Assembly (NCBI RefSeq): GCF_900110855.1
Contig: NZ_FOFA01000004.1
Coordinates: 124,001 to 188,000 of the forward strand
Direction: 5' to 3'
Length of the DNA: 64,000 bases
Origin: Microlunatus flavus
GTDB taxonomy: Bacteria > Actinomycetota > Actinomycetes > Propionibacteriales > Propionibacteriaceae
Each line of letters opens with the position of its first letter. The stretch's first letter is position 1. Made by a program: the position numbers and the translations under genes. The notes beneath the pieces are model-generated. The model saw nothing but the letters and a program-made list of their open reading frames with translations. It had not been told where the DNA came from and did not search any database. Positions 18,503 to 28,300 of the stretch are shown here, in pieces.

Positions 18503-19945
18503 TCACCCGCGGGCGTGCTCGACCTCCTTGTCGGCGTCGCTCGCCGCCCGGGCCTCGGCGCGACGGGCGGGGACGGACGCCCCGGTCTGCGCCCCGCGCT
18601 GGGAGTAGGTGTAGCCGTACTCGTACGGGCCGAAGTTGTGGGCCGCGACCTTGTTGAGCACGATCCCGGAAACGTGCACGCCGGCGGTCGAGAGCGACTC
18701 GAGGGCCGCACGCAGCTGCGTGCGGTGCAGGCGGTCGGCGCCGGCCACGAGGAGCGTGGTCCCGGCGAGCCGGCCGAGGATCGCCCCGTCGGTCACCGGC
18801 AGCAGCGGCGGGCTGTCGAGGACGACCATGTCGAACTGCGCCGTCAGGCGCTCCAGGAGCTCGGCCATCGCGCCCGAGCCGAGCAGCTCGCTCGGGTTCG
18901 GCGGAACCTGCCCGGCCGGCAGCACGCGCAGCGAGGTGTCGCCGTACGGCTGCAGCACGTCGTCGAGGTTGGCCTCGCCGATGAGCACGGTGGTGAGGCC
19001 CACCGAACCCTCGATGCCGGCGAAGCGGGCCAGGCTCGGACGACGCAGGTCGGCGTCGACGAGCGCGACGGACAGGCCGGCGTCGGCGAGCGACAGGGCG
19101 AGGTTCAGCGCCGCGGTCGTCTTGCCCTCGCCCGGGATGGAGGAGGTGACGACGACGGAGCGGGAGTGCTCGGCGGCCTCGACGAACTGCAGGTTGGTCC
19201 GCACCCGGCGCAGGGCCTCGGACCGCACGCTCAGCGGGTCGTCGCGGATGACGACCGGGTGGGCGTCGGCGTCGGAGTCGAAGGGCACGACACCGAGGAC
19301 CGGCACGTCGGTGACCTGCTCGAGGTCGGTCTCGTTGCGGACGCCGGTGTCGAGCAGGCGCCGGACGATGGCGACCGCGATGCCGAGCAGGAGGCCGAGG
19401 ATGAGGCCGGCCGCGATGTTGCGCAGGATGTTCGGCGAGGACTGGCCGGTCGGCAGCTGGGCCGGCGACAGGATCGTCGCCTTCACGGCCTGCGAGCCGT
19501 CCTGGCGGCGCGGCGACAGGTCGCTCGCGACCGAGGCGAGCTGCTCGCCGACCGCGTTGGCGATGTCGGCGGCGCGCTGCGGGTTCGTGTCGTTCACCGT
19601 CACCTGGATGATGACCGTGTCGGTCGGCGCGTACGCGGACACCTGCTGCGCGAGACCGTCCGGCGTCGTCTGCAGGCCCAGCTTGCTGATCACCGGCTGC
19701 AGCACGAGCGGCGAGGTCGCCACCTGCGCGTACGAGGTCAGCTGGTTCTCGGCGAAGGTCGAGCCCTGCGCGAGGTCGCTACCGGTCGTGGCGCCCTGCA
19801 CGCCGAAGAACAGCCGCGTCGACGCCGTGTACTGCGGCGTCAGTGCGAAGGTGACCCCGGCCGCGACCGCGACGGTCGCCAGGGTGATGACGAGGATGCT
19901 GATCCAGCGTCGCTGCAGGACTTTGAGGTAGCCGCGCAGGTCCAT
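18503..19945 (-). CDS. Wzz/BY-kinase: polysaccharide chain-length regulator and tyrosine autokinase
   Basis: A 480-residue protein with an N-terminal Wzz domain (TM1 about 15-35; TM2 about 175-200, GLILGLLLGIAVAIVRRLL) and a C-terminal bacterial tyrosine kinase. Kinase motifs: Walker A SSIPGEGKTTAALNLA (about 270), Walker A' VALVDADLRRPS, and Walker B MVVLDSPPLL. The C-terminus carries a tyrosine cluster (GPYEYGYTYSQRG) that serves as the autophosphorylation tail. It regulates polymerisation and export of exopolysaccharide together with the downstream phosphatase. The ATG at 19945 is the only sensible start, because the open frame continues upstream as non-coding antisense sequence. Confidence 0.93.
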   Translation of the reverse strand: MDLRGYLKVLQRRWISILVITLATVAVAAGVTFALTPQYTASTRLFFGVQGATTGSDLAQGSTFAENQLTSYAQVATSPLVLQPVISKLGLQTTPDGLAQQVSAYAPTDTVIIQVTVNDTNPQRAADIANAVGEQLASVASDLSPRRQDGSQAVKATILSPAQLPTGQSSPNILRNIAAGLILGLLLGIAVAIVRRLLDTGVRNETDLEQVTDVPVLGVVPFDSDADAHPVVIRDDPLSVRSEALRRVRTNLQFVEAAEHSRSVVVTSSIPGEGKTTAALNLALSLADAGLSVALVDADLRRPSLARFAGIEGSVGLTTVLIGEANLDDVLQPYGDTSLRVLPAGQVPPNPSELLGSGAMAELLERLTAQFDMVVLDSPPLLPVTDGAILGRLAGTTLLVAGADRLHRTQLRAALESLSTAGVHVSGIVLNKVAAHNFGPYEYGYTYSQRGAQTGASVPARRAEARAASDADKEVEHARG

Positions 19946-20296
19946 GTGGTGTGAGCCTTTCGAGTGCACCAGGGTGGTGTCCGGGGGAGAGTCTGTCACA
20001 GCTCGAGGACCTCGCCGTCCTGCTCGGCGCTGTTCGTGCCGTCTGCGTATACACCCAAGCACCTCGAGGGCGGGAGGTGGGCCCCCTCCGACGGCCCGCG
20101 TGACCGATGTCTCAGTTTTACCGCGATCCGCACGACGTGGTTGAATCTTGGCCGACGGCACGGCCGCGGGTGCGCCCGCAGGTTGGGTGCCGGCCTCGTC
20201 GAGGAGGCGCCACCGACGTCCCGCTCCCGGGACGACCACCGAGGGCCTCCGCGCCCGCGGCGCCCACTCGGCCGAGTGCCAACGAAAGGACCGTGC
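19946..20296. other. Divergent intergenic region between autokinase and GT4 genes
   Basis: This 351-bp spacer has no gene. It is locally richer in A/T at 20043-20055 (CTGCGTATACACC) and 20105-20160, which is where divergent promoters would be expected; no confident -35/-10 pair could be assigned. A GAAAGGA site 7 nt before GTG 20297 supports the next start. Confidence 0.4.
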
Positions 20297-21469
20297 GTGC
20301 CCGACCCCCAGGCACCCCCCGCCCGCGTCGACCGCCTGATCGTCCACCAGTTCGACCCCGCGCGCTCGTCGCCCGGCGGCATCGACACCTGCCTGCGCGG
20401 CATGACCCGCTACCTCCCCGAGGACGCCGAGGTCGCCGTCGTCGGCGTCGACACGGGCGTCGGGCACCCCGGTCGTGAGCTGGGCCGCTGGGAGCGTCAC
20501 GACCTCGGCGAGGGCCGCTCCTTCTGGTTCCTGCCGGTCGCCGCGCTCGACCCCGCCGAGGGCGCCCGCCGCGTCCCGCACGCCGCCCGCCTGATGGCCG
20601 GCCTGGCCCGCTACCGCAGCCGCGTGCCCCAGGCCCGCGTCGTCCAGGTGCACAGCCTCAACTCCGCCCTCGGGACGCGCGTCCTGCTCCGGCGGCCGCA
20701 GGCGTACTTCATCCACACCCAGGACCACGGCCTCACCGGCGCCACGTCCGACTCGTTCTGGCGCTTCGCCGCCGACGCCTACTCCGCCCTCGAGCGGCGC
20801 ACGGTCGGCGCCGCCCGCGACGTGGTCGTCTTCAACGAGGACTACGCCGGCACGGTGCGCGGCTGGAACCCGCGGGCGCGCTTCTCCCCCACGTGGTTCG
20901 ACCCGGCCCTCATCACGAACCTGCCGGACGCCGAGCGCGACCCGCACCACGTCGTGTGGGTCGGGCGCATGGAGGTCCCGAAGGACCCGGCGCTGGCCGT
21001 CTCCGCCTTCGCCGCGCTCGTCGAGGCCGACCCGGGATCGCCCTGGCGCCTCGACCTCCTCGGCCAGGGCTCGCTGCTCGAGCCGGTGCGCCAGCAGGTG
21101 GCCGCGCTGCCCGCCGCGACGGCGGAGCGCATCACCGTGGCCGGGCGCGTCGCGCCGCCGGAGGTCGCCCGCCGGATGGGCACGGCCGGCGTCTTCCTGA
21201 TGACCTCGCACCCCGGCTACGAGGGTTACCCCCGCGTGCTGGTCGAGGCCATGGCCTCGGGCCTGCCCGCGGTCGTGACGGACGGCTCCGACACCGGCGG
21301 CCTCGTGGTCGACGGCAAGACCGGCTACGTCACCGACCGCGACCCGGCGACGATCGCCGCCCGCGTGCGGGAGGCGGCGGGCCTCGAGCGCTCGGTCGTC
21401 CGCGACGCGGTGGCCGACCTCAGCGCACCGGTGCTCATCGAGCGCATCTACTCGATCCCCGCCGCCTGA
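20297..21469 (+). CDS. GT4-family glycosyltransferase
   Basis: A 390-residue retaining glycosyltransferase with GT-B fold. The nucleotide-sugar domain is visible as VVWVGRMEVPKDPALAVSAFAAL and the E-x7-E site TSHPGYEGYPRVLVEAMASGLPAVV. The N-terminal half starts VDRLIVHQFDPARSSPGGIDTCL (glycine-rich acceptor loop). It adds a sugar from a nucleotide donor to the growing repeat unit. GTG 20297 with AAAGGA upstream is chosen because the long open frame further 5' has non-protein-like composition. A 99-nt gap separates it from the epimerase gene. Confidence 0.88.
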   Translation: MPDPQAPPARVDRLIVHQFDPARSSPGGIDTCLRGMTRYLPEDAEVAVVGVDTGVGHPGRELGRWERHDLGEGRSFWFLPVAALDPAEGARRVPHAARLMAGLARYRSRVPQARVVQVHSLNSALGTRVLLRRPQAYFIHTQDHGLTGATSDSFWRFAADAYSALERRTVGAARDVVVFNEDYAGTVRGWNPRARFSPTWFDPALITNLPDAERDPHHVVWVGRMEVPKDPALAVSAFAALVEADPGSPWRLDLLGQGSLLEPVRQQVAALPAATAERITVAGRVAPPEVARRMGTAGVFLMTSHPGYEGYPRVLVEAMASGLPAVVTDGSDTGGLVVDGKTGYVTDRDPATIAARVREAAGLERSVVRDAVADLSAPVLIERIYSIPAA

Positions 21470-21568
21470 GCCGGTCGCGCCGTCTCCCACCCCTTCACGA
21501 CCCCTCTGATTCCCGACCCTCTGACGTGACCCAGACGTGACGTCACCCACCGAAGCGAGGAACCCCCG

Positions 21569-22525
21569 ATGAGAGCACTCGTGACCGGCGTCGCCGGTTT
21601 CGTGGGCAGCAACCTGGCCAGTCAGCTGCTGAAGCAGGGTCACGAGGTCGTCGGCATCGACGTGCTGACCGACTACTACGAGGTCTCGATCAAGCGCGAC
21701 AACCTCGCCTCGATCCCCCAGGACGGCTTCACCTTCCACGAGGCCGACCTGAACACCGCCGACCTCAGTGCCCTCCTGGCCGACGTCGACTGGGTCTTCC
21801 ACGAGGCCGGCCAGCCCGGCGTGCGGATGTCGTGGGGCAAGGACTTCGCGGTCTACGTCCGCCAGAACATCGAGGCGACGCAGCGGCTGCTCGAGGCGGC
21901 GAAGGACGCGCCGAACCTCAAGCGCCTCGTGTACGCGTCGTCGTCGTCGGTCTACGGCAACGCGGAGCGCTACCCCACCTCCGAGGACGACCGGCCGCAG
22001 CCGGTCAGCCCGTACGGGGTGAGCAAGCTGGCCGCCGAGCACCTCTGCTCGCTCTACGCCGCCAACTTCGGCGTCCCGACCGTCTCGCTGCGCTACTTCA
22101 CGGTCTACGGCCCCGGGCAGCGCACGGACATGGCGTTCACGCGCTTCGTGCGCGCGGCCGTGCTCGACGAGACCATCACGATCTACGGCACCGGCGAGCA
22201 GATCCGCGACTTCACCTTCGTCGACGACGTGGTGGCGGCGAACATCGCGGCCGCCAGCCGCGACGACGTGGCGCCGGGCACCGTGCTCAACGTGGCCGGC
22301 GGCTCGAACGTCTCCGTCAACGAGACGCTCGCCATCATCGAGAACCTCAACGGGCGGCCGCTGAAGGTCGAGCACGCCGAGGTGGTCAAGGGCGACGTGT
22401 TCCGCACCGGTGGCGACACGACCAAGATCAGCCAGGTCCTCGGCTGGAAGCCCGAGGTCACCATCGAGCAGGGCCTCGCCCGCCACCTCGCCTGGGCCCA
22501 GCAGACGTTCGGCGCGCAGGCGTGA
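21569..22525 (+). CDS. NAD-dependent epimerase, UDP-glucuronate 4-epimerase-like
   Basis: A 318-residue extended short-chain dehydrogenase. The NAD site is VTGVAGFVGSNLASQL; SSSSVYG and PYGVSKLAAEHL hold the catalytic Ser/Thr and the YxxxK pair; YFTVYGPGQRTDMAF contacts the nucleotide-sugar. The segment VLTDYYEVSIKRDNL after the first strands resembles UDP-glucuronate 4-epimerases more than UDP-galactose 4-epimerases, so UDP-galacturonate supply for the polymer is the best guess. ATG 21569 follows GAGGAACCCCCG. It is translationally coupled to the next glycosyltransferase (GTGA overlap). Confidence 0.88.
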   Translation: MRALVTGVAGFVGSNLASQLLKQGHEVVGIDVLTDYYEVSIKRDNLASIPQDGFTFHEADLNTADLSALLADVDWVFHEAGQPGVRMSWGKDFAVYVRQNIEATQRLLEAAKDAPNLKRLVYASSSSVYGNAERYPTSEDDRPQPVSPYGVSKLAAEHLCSLYAANFGVPTVSLRYFTVYGPGQRTDMAFTRFVRAAVLDETITIYGTGEQIRDFTFVDDVVAANIAAASRDDVAPGTVLNVAGGSNVSVNETLAIIENLNGRPLKVEHAEVVKGDVFRTGGDTTKISQVLGWKPEVTIEQGLARHLAWAQQTFGAQA

Positions 22526-23664
22526 CCGACGCGGTCGCCCCCGCGCCGGCCGGCACCGCGTCCGGGCTGAAGGTCGGGCTGCTGCTGCCGAGCCTGTCCG
22601 GCGGCGGCGCGGAGTTCGTCGCGGTCCAGTGGGCCGAGCACCTGGCCCGCCAGGGGCACCGGCCGACCCTGCTCACCACGCACCAGCCGGACGCCACCCA
22701 CCCGGACGTCCCGGTCGTCGCGCTGCGTGCGTCGTCGTTCCCGGCGCGCGTGCGGGCCCTGCGGAGCCACGTCGCCGAGGCGCGCTACGACGTCCTCATG
22801 GGGCTCATGCCCCACTGGAACCTGCTCGTCCTGCTCGCGACCCGGGGGCTCTCCGGCGCCCCGGCCACCGTGATCAGCGGCCGGAACGTCGAGGCGCCGC
22901 TGCGCCGCATCCACGGCCTGTCGTACAAGGTCGAGCTCGGGCTCGCGCACCGGCTCTACCGCTCCGCCGACGCCTACGTGGCCATCTCGCACCCCGTCGC
23001 CGCCGAGGCCGCGGGCGTGTACTCGCTCGACCCGGACCGCGTCTGGGTCGTGCCCAACCCGGCGACCGGCAAGGATCCGGCCCGTGCCGCCGCGGCCCGG
23101 GCCGAGGCGCGTGCGCAGGTGGGCACCGGTGACGGCCGCAGCGTGACGCTGACGATCCCCGCCCGGCTCGTCCCGCAGAAGCGCCCCGTGCTCGCCGTCG
23201 AGACGGCCGCGCTGCTGCGCGAGCGCGACGGGCTCGACGCCAGGGTCGACTTCTTCGGCAAGGGCCCGCTCGAGGCCGAGGTGCGGGCCGCGGCCGAGCG
23301 CCTGGGCGTGCCGGTCACGTTCCGCGGATGGGTCACCAGCTGGTTCGACGAGGCCGAGCCCGACGCCGTCGTCCTGCTCACGTCGGCCGCGGAGGGCTTC
23401 GCGAACGTCCTCGTGGAGGCCGCCGCCGCCGGGATCCCGAGCGTCGCGTCCTCGCGCGCGCTCGGCAGCGCCGACGCGATCGTCCCGCACGTGACCGGTG
23501 AGTTCGCGATCGGCGCGGAGCCGGCGGACTACGCCGACGCCGTGCTCGCCGCGCGCGGCCTCGCCCCGGTGTCCCAGCCTGCGTGGCTCGAGCGCTTCTC
23601 CCCCGCCGAGAGCGGCCGCGCGCTGGAGCACGTGTTCCGCAGCATCACCGCCGCACGCGCCTAG
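22522..23664 (+). CDS. GT4-family glycosyltransferase
   Basis: A 380-residue GT-B glycosyltransferase. The start is KVGLLLPSLSGGGAEFVAVQWAEHLARQG, with the glycine-rich acceptor loop; the C-terminal donor domain has IPARLVPQKRPVLAVETAAL, DFFGKGPLEAEV and the site LLTSAAEGFANVLVEAAAAGIPSV. It resembles enzymes that add N-acetylgalactosamine or glucose in capsule synthesis, but sugar specificity is not predictable. GTG 22522 overlaps the epimerase stop, which argues that the two products act together. A strong hairpin follows. Confidence 0.88.
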   Translation: MTDAVAPAPAGTASGLKVGLLLPSLSGGGAEFVAVQWAEHLARQGHRPTLLTTHQPDATHPDVPVVALRASSFPARVRALRSHVAEARYDVLMGLMPHWNLLVLLATRGLSGAPATVISGRNVEAPLRRIHGLSYKVELGLAHRLYRSADAYVAISHPVAAEAAGVYSLDPDRVWVVPNPATGKDPARAAAARAEARAQVGTGDGRSVTLTIPARLVPQKRPVLAVETAALLRERDGLDARVDFFGKGPLEAEVRAAAERLGVPVTFRGWVTSWFDEAEPDAVVLLTSAAEGFANVLVEAAAAGIPSVASSRALGSADAIVPHVTGEFAIGAEPADYADAVLAARGLAPVSQPAWLERFSPAESGRALEHVFRSITAARA

Positions 23665-23698
23665 CACCCGTACGCCGCACAGCCCCCCGCCGCACGAC

Positions 23699-23733
23699 CC
23701 GTCGCACACGCCCGTCGCACACGCCCGTCGCAC
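23699..23733. repeat. Short tandem repeat CCCGTCGCACACG
   Basis: Three near-identical 13-nt units (CCCGTCGCACACG) in tandem lie after the glycosyltransferase stop and run directly into the terminator stem. Probably slippage products with no coding role. Confidence 0.6.
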
Positions 23734-23762
23734 AGCCCCGCCGGTCGCCGACCGGCGGGGCT
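23734..23762. terminator. Bidirectional hairpin terminator
   Basis: Perfect 13-bp stem AGCCCCGCCGGTC/GACCGGCGGGGCT with a 3-nt loop, between convergent glycosyltransferase genes. Confidence 0.8.
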
Positions 23763-23788
23763 GCGTCGTCCCGGGTGCGCTCGGCGCG

Positions 23789-24817
23789 TCAGGCGCGCTC
23801 GAGGAGACCCCGCGCGATGCCGTACAGGCGCTCGCCGTAGGCGGCCGCGGAGAACCGCTCGGCCACGTCGGCCTGGGCGGCCTCGCCGAGGCGGCGACGC
23901 AGGTCGGCGTCGGTCACCGCGGCGTTGACCGCCTCGGCGAGCGCGCCGGCGTCGTCGGCGGGCGGGACCAGGCCGGTCACGTCCGGCCGGACGTGGTCCA
24001 GGACGCCGGGAGCCTCGGGCACGACGACGGTCTGGCCGAGGCCCATGGCGCCGAGGTACGTCTTCTGCCCGCCGCTGCGCTGGGCGTCGGCGACGAGCGG
24101 CACCACGGCGACCTGGGCCTGGACGGCCAGCCGGAGGAACTCGTCCTGCCCCACGGGACCGGCGACGACGTTCGACGGCAGGCTCGAGGGCACCGGCAGC
24201 CGGGTGGCGATCCGGACGGTGCCCTGCACGGCCTCGGCCGCCTCGAGCAGGGGCCGGTAGTCGCGCAGCGAGTCCCCACCGGCGAAGACGGCCGGGGGTT
24301 CGGCGCCGGCCGGCGCCGGTGCGGCGTCGCGGGCGTCGCGCAGGGCCCCGAGGTTGCTCGCCCAGTAGGGCGTGACGTGCACGTTCGCCTCCTCGATGCC
24401 CCAGAAGGGCGGGAACCGTCGCCCCTCCTCGCTGGACAGGACGCAGCAGTGGATGTTCGGGGCCCGCAGCCGGCCGATCGCGAGCCGGGTCACCCGCCGG
24501 CCGTGGCGGGCGGGACGGTCCACGCCCACCGGGCGCTCGGTCCGGAAGACCCGGTCGAGGGCGCGGCTGCCGGGCTCCCAGGTGCAGTCGGCGAGCACGA
24601 CGGGGCGGCGGGGGTAGCGGGAGGCGAAGACCCGTGCCGCGACGAGCTGGTCGTAGCGGGTACCGAGCGAGACCGACCCGCTCAGGACGACGGCGTCGGC
24701 GTCGGCGGCCTTCTCGAGCCACGCGGAGAGCCGGCTGCGCAGCGAGCGGCCACCGGAGGCCATCCGGTGGTGGACGACGTCCTCGCCCGGGACGATCGAG
24801 GTGCTGAGGATCTGCAT
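23789..24817 (-). CDS. Glycosyltransferase (GT4-like, divergent N-terminal half)
   Basis: A 342-residue protein. The C-terminal half is a clear GT4 donor domain (PPAVFAGGDSLRDYRPLLEAA, VAVVPLVADAQRSGGQKTYLGAMGLGQTVVV, then DDAGALAEAVNAAVTDADLRRRLGEAA). The N-terminal half (ADAVVLSGSVSLGTRYDQLVAARVF) is less typical. It has Gln-Lys (GGQKTYLGAM) where most GT4s have E-x7-E, so the donor-binding acid may be replaced. Alone on the minus strand among the polysaccharide genes, it may make a side-chain or strain-specific sugar. ATG at 24815-24817 is taken as the start. Confidence 0.75.
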   Translation of the reverse strand: MQILSTSIVPGEDVVHHRMASGGRSLRSRLSAWLEKAADADAVVLSGSVSLGTRYDQLVAARVFASRYPRRPVVLADCTWEPGSRALDRVFRTERPVGVDRPARHGRRVTRLAIGRLRAPNIHCCVLSSEEGRRFPPFWGIEEANVHVTPYWASNLGALRDARDAAPAPAGAEPPAVFAGGDSLRDYRPLLEAAEAVQGTVRIATRLPVPSSLPSNVVAGPVGQDEFLRLAVQAQVAVVPLVADAQRSGGQKTYLGAMGLGQTVVVPEAPGVLDHVRPDVTGLVPPADDAGALAEAVNAAVTDADLRRRLGEAAQADVAERFSAAAYGERLYGIARGLLERA

Positions 24818-25328
24818 GGGGGTCCGTCCGTCGGGGGAGGCCGGCCCCGGGCGGCAGCCCGGACCCGCGCCGGCCCTGGCGCGCCAGAACCCTACCGGGC
24901 CGCCGTCCTCGGGGCCATTCGGCGAGGCGCTCGGAACCGCCCTCCCCTGGCCGTCGGCCGCCTGAAAATCCTGCCGTCGTTCTGAAACCTGCTGGGACCC
25001 GCCGATGGTCCGGACCCTGAGAACAAGGCGCAGCAGGGCCTGAGAAAGGCCCGGAGAAGAACGGGTTCCAGGGATCGTTACAGGGGCGGGATCACAAGAT
25101 GCCAAGCGACGTTGAGCCTCGTCTCAGACATGAAAAGCCCTTTGAACCTGAGGCCCCGCCTCATCTCTGAATCTTCAACCAATCGCCGAAACCGGCCGAT
25201 CCGGCTTGCCTACGATCTGCCTGCTGGCAAGGAGAAAGCCCGGTCCACGGACCCTCTCCGAGCCCTCGGGGGATTGTCATCAGGTCGAGAGCCGGTCGTC
25301 CGGCTCGGTCGTTCGAAAGGCCCCACCC
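24818..25328. other. Long intergenic region upstream of the giant secreted protein
   Basis: No gene was found in 511 bp. It is relatively A/T-rich around 25130-25200. A small hairpin TGAGGC-ccc-GCCTCA lies at 25149-25163. A possible -10 TACGAT is at 25211-25216, and a 7-bp hairpin GAGCCGG-tcgt-CCGGCTC (25289-25306) ends 22 nt before the ATG, with GAAAGG between. That gives a leader of about 105 nt for the 5.9-kb gene. Confidence 0.45.
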
Positions 25329-28300
25329 ATGCGCTCAGCTTCTGTTGGCATGCCCGGAATCCCTGCTCCGGCACGGATCGCTGCCACCAGCGCGCTCGTC
25401 GTCCTCGCCCTCGCGGGCAGCCTGCTGGTGCCGGTCGAGGCCCACGCGGCCGACGCGGGGGTGCTGCCCGGCCGCTACGAGAACACGGCCGCGGCGATCA
25501 CGTACACGGGGGCCTGGACCACGGCGACCTCGTCCACGGACTCCGGCGGCTCGTACGCGACCCTGAACGCGGACGGCAACGCGCAGGTCACCTTCACCGG
25601 CACCGGCGTCACCTGGGGCACCCGCGTCAACAACTACTCCGGGACCGCGGACGTCTACCTCGACGGCGTGAAGAAGACCACCGTCGACCTGTACTCCGCG
25701 ACCAGCAAGACCAAGCAGTCCGTCTGGTCGGCCTCGGGCCTGGCCGACGGCAACCACACGCTCAAGATCGTCCGCACCGGTGCCAAGAACGACAGCTCCA
25801 TCGGGCGCAACGTCACCGTCGACTACATCGACGTCGTCGACGCCAGCGCGCCCTCCACCCCGACCGGCCTCAGCGCGTCGGCGTCGGGCACCTCGGCCAC
25901 CCTCGGCTGGACGGCGAGCCCCGAGGCCGACGTCGCCGGCTACAACGTCTACCGCGCCACCGGCACGGGCACCGCCAGCAAGATCACCTCCGACCCGGTG
26001 ACCGCCACGACGCTCGTCGACGACGGCCTGGCCGCCGGCTCGACCTACGGCTACCAGGTCAGCGCCGTCGACCGCGCGGGCAACGAGTCGCCGCGCACCT
26101 CCGCCGCGACCGTGACCGTCGCCGCCCCCACGCCGACCCCGACCCCGACCCCCACCCCGACGCCGACCCCCACGCCCATGCCCACGCCCACACCGACGCA
26201 GGCACCGGCGCCCACCGGCCCGGTGGTCGGCCAGGGGACGTACGAGAACGACGACCCGGCGATCACGTTCAACGGCACCTGGACCAAGGTCGCCTCCAAC
26301 CAGGACTCGGGCGGCTCGAGCGGCAGCCTCGGCACGGCGGGCTACGCGGAGCTCTCCTTCAACACCTCCGGCATCCGCTGGATCGCCCGCAAGAACACCT
26401 ACTCCGGCATCGCGGACGTCTACCTCGACGGGACCAAGGTCACCTCGGTCGACCTCTACTCCGCCACGACCAAGGTCCAGCAGGTCGTCTACGAGGTCAC
26501 CGGCCTGCCGGAGACGACCCACACGATCCGCATCGTCCGGACCGGCACCAAGAACGCGTCCTCGACGAGCCCGAACATCATGCTCGACGCCTTCGTGGCC
26601 CCTGACGTCCACGAGCCGGGCGCCCCGACCGGCGTCACCACCTCGTTCGCGGGCACCGCGGCCACCGTCAGCTGGCCGGCCAACCCCGAGCCCGACGTCG
26701 CCGGCTACAACGTGTTCCGCCAGACCGGGAGCGGCTCGTTCACCAAGGTCAACGCCAGCCTGCTCAAGACCACCAGCCTCGTCGACGACGGCCTCGCCCC
26801 CGGCACGCCGTACGCCTACCAGGTCAGCGCCGTCGACACGAGCAACCTCGAGTCCGCCCGCAGCGCCTCGGCCTTCCTCACCACGCCCATCAACGCGGTC
26901 GGCCAGGGCACCTACGAGAACGACGACCCGGCCGTCACCCTCAACGGGACCTGGACCAGGACCGCGTCGGCCTCCGACTCCGGCGGCTCGACCAGCACCC
27001 TCAGCGGCGCCGGCTACGCCGAGATCTCGTTCAAGTCCTCCGGCATCCGCTTCATCACCCGCACCAACACCTACTCCGGCATCGCCGACGTCTACGTCGA
27101 CGGCGTCAAGCAGACCTCCGTCGACCTCTACTCCTCGACCACGAAGACGCAGCAGGTCGTCTACGAGGTCAGCGGCCTGCCGCTGATGAACCACACCCTC
27201 CGCGTCGTGCGGACCGGTACCAAGAACGCCAGCTCCACGAGCACGGGCATCATGATCGACGCCTTCGCCGTCACCGACACCGAGGCGCCGACCGCCCCCA
27301 CCGGCGTCACGACCTCCTTCGCCGGCACCGCCGCGACGGTCACCTGGCCCGCCAACCCCGAGGGCGACGTCGCCGGCTACAACGTCTTCCGCGCCACGGG
27401 CGACGGGGCCTTCGGCAAGGTCTCGACCGGCCTGGTCAAGGCGACGAGCTTCGTCGACGACGGCCTCGCCCCCGGCACGGCGTACGCCTACCAGGTCAGC
27501 GCCGTCGACACGACCGGCAACGAGTCCGACCGCAGCGCGGCCGCGACGCTCACCACCCCGATCAACGCGGTCGGCCAGGGCACCTACGAGAACGACAACC
27601 CGGCCGTCACGCTGAACGGCGCGTGGAGCATCGTCTCGTCCAGCCTGGACTCCGGCGGCTCGACCAGCAGCCTGACCGGCGCCGGCTACGCCGAGATCTC
27701 CTTCACGACCTCCGGCATCCGCTGGGTCAGCCGTACCAACACCTACTCCGGCATCGCCGACGTCTACCTCGACGGCGTCAAGCAGACCTCCGTCGACCTG
27801 TACTCCTCGGCCACCAAGGTCCAGCAGGTCGTCTACGAGGCCACCGGCCTGCCCGAGACGAACCACACCCTCCGCGTCGTGCGGACCGGCACCAAGAACG
27901 CCAGCTCCACCGGTTCCGCGATCATGCTCGACTCCTTCGTCGCCCCCGACATCCACGAGCCGACGGCCCCGACCGGGGTGAGCGCGTCCTTCGCGGGCAC
28001 CGCCGCCACCGTCACCTGGCCGGCCAACCCCGAGCCCGACGTCGCCGGCTACAACCTGTTCCGCCAGACCGGTGCCGGCGACTTCACCAAGATCTCGAGC
28101 GGCCTGCTCAAGACGACGAGCTTCGTCGACGACGGCCTCGCCCCCGGCACGGCGTACGCCTACAAGGTCAGCGCCGTCGACACGAGCGCCAACGAGTCCG
28201 ACCGCAGCGCGGCCGCGACGCTCACCACCCCGATCAACGCGGTCGGCCAGGGCACCTACGAGAACGACAACCCGGCCGTCACGCTGAACGGCAGCTGGAG

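Noticed and set aside
18503-22486. 1327-residue frame extending the tyrosine kinase upstream
   Set aside because: Only the last 480 residues look like protein; the rest is antisense to a glycosyltransferase and an epimerase gene and has no start near a ribosome site.
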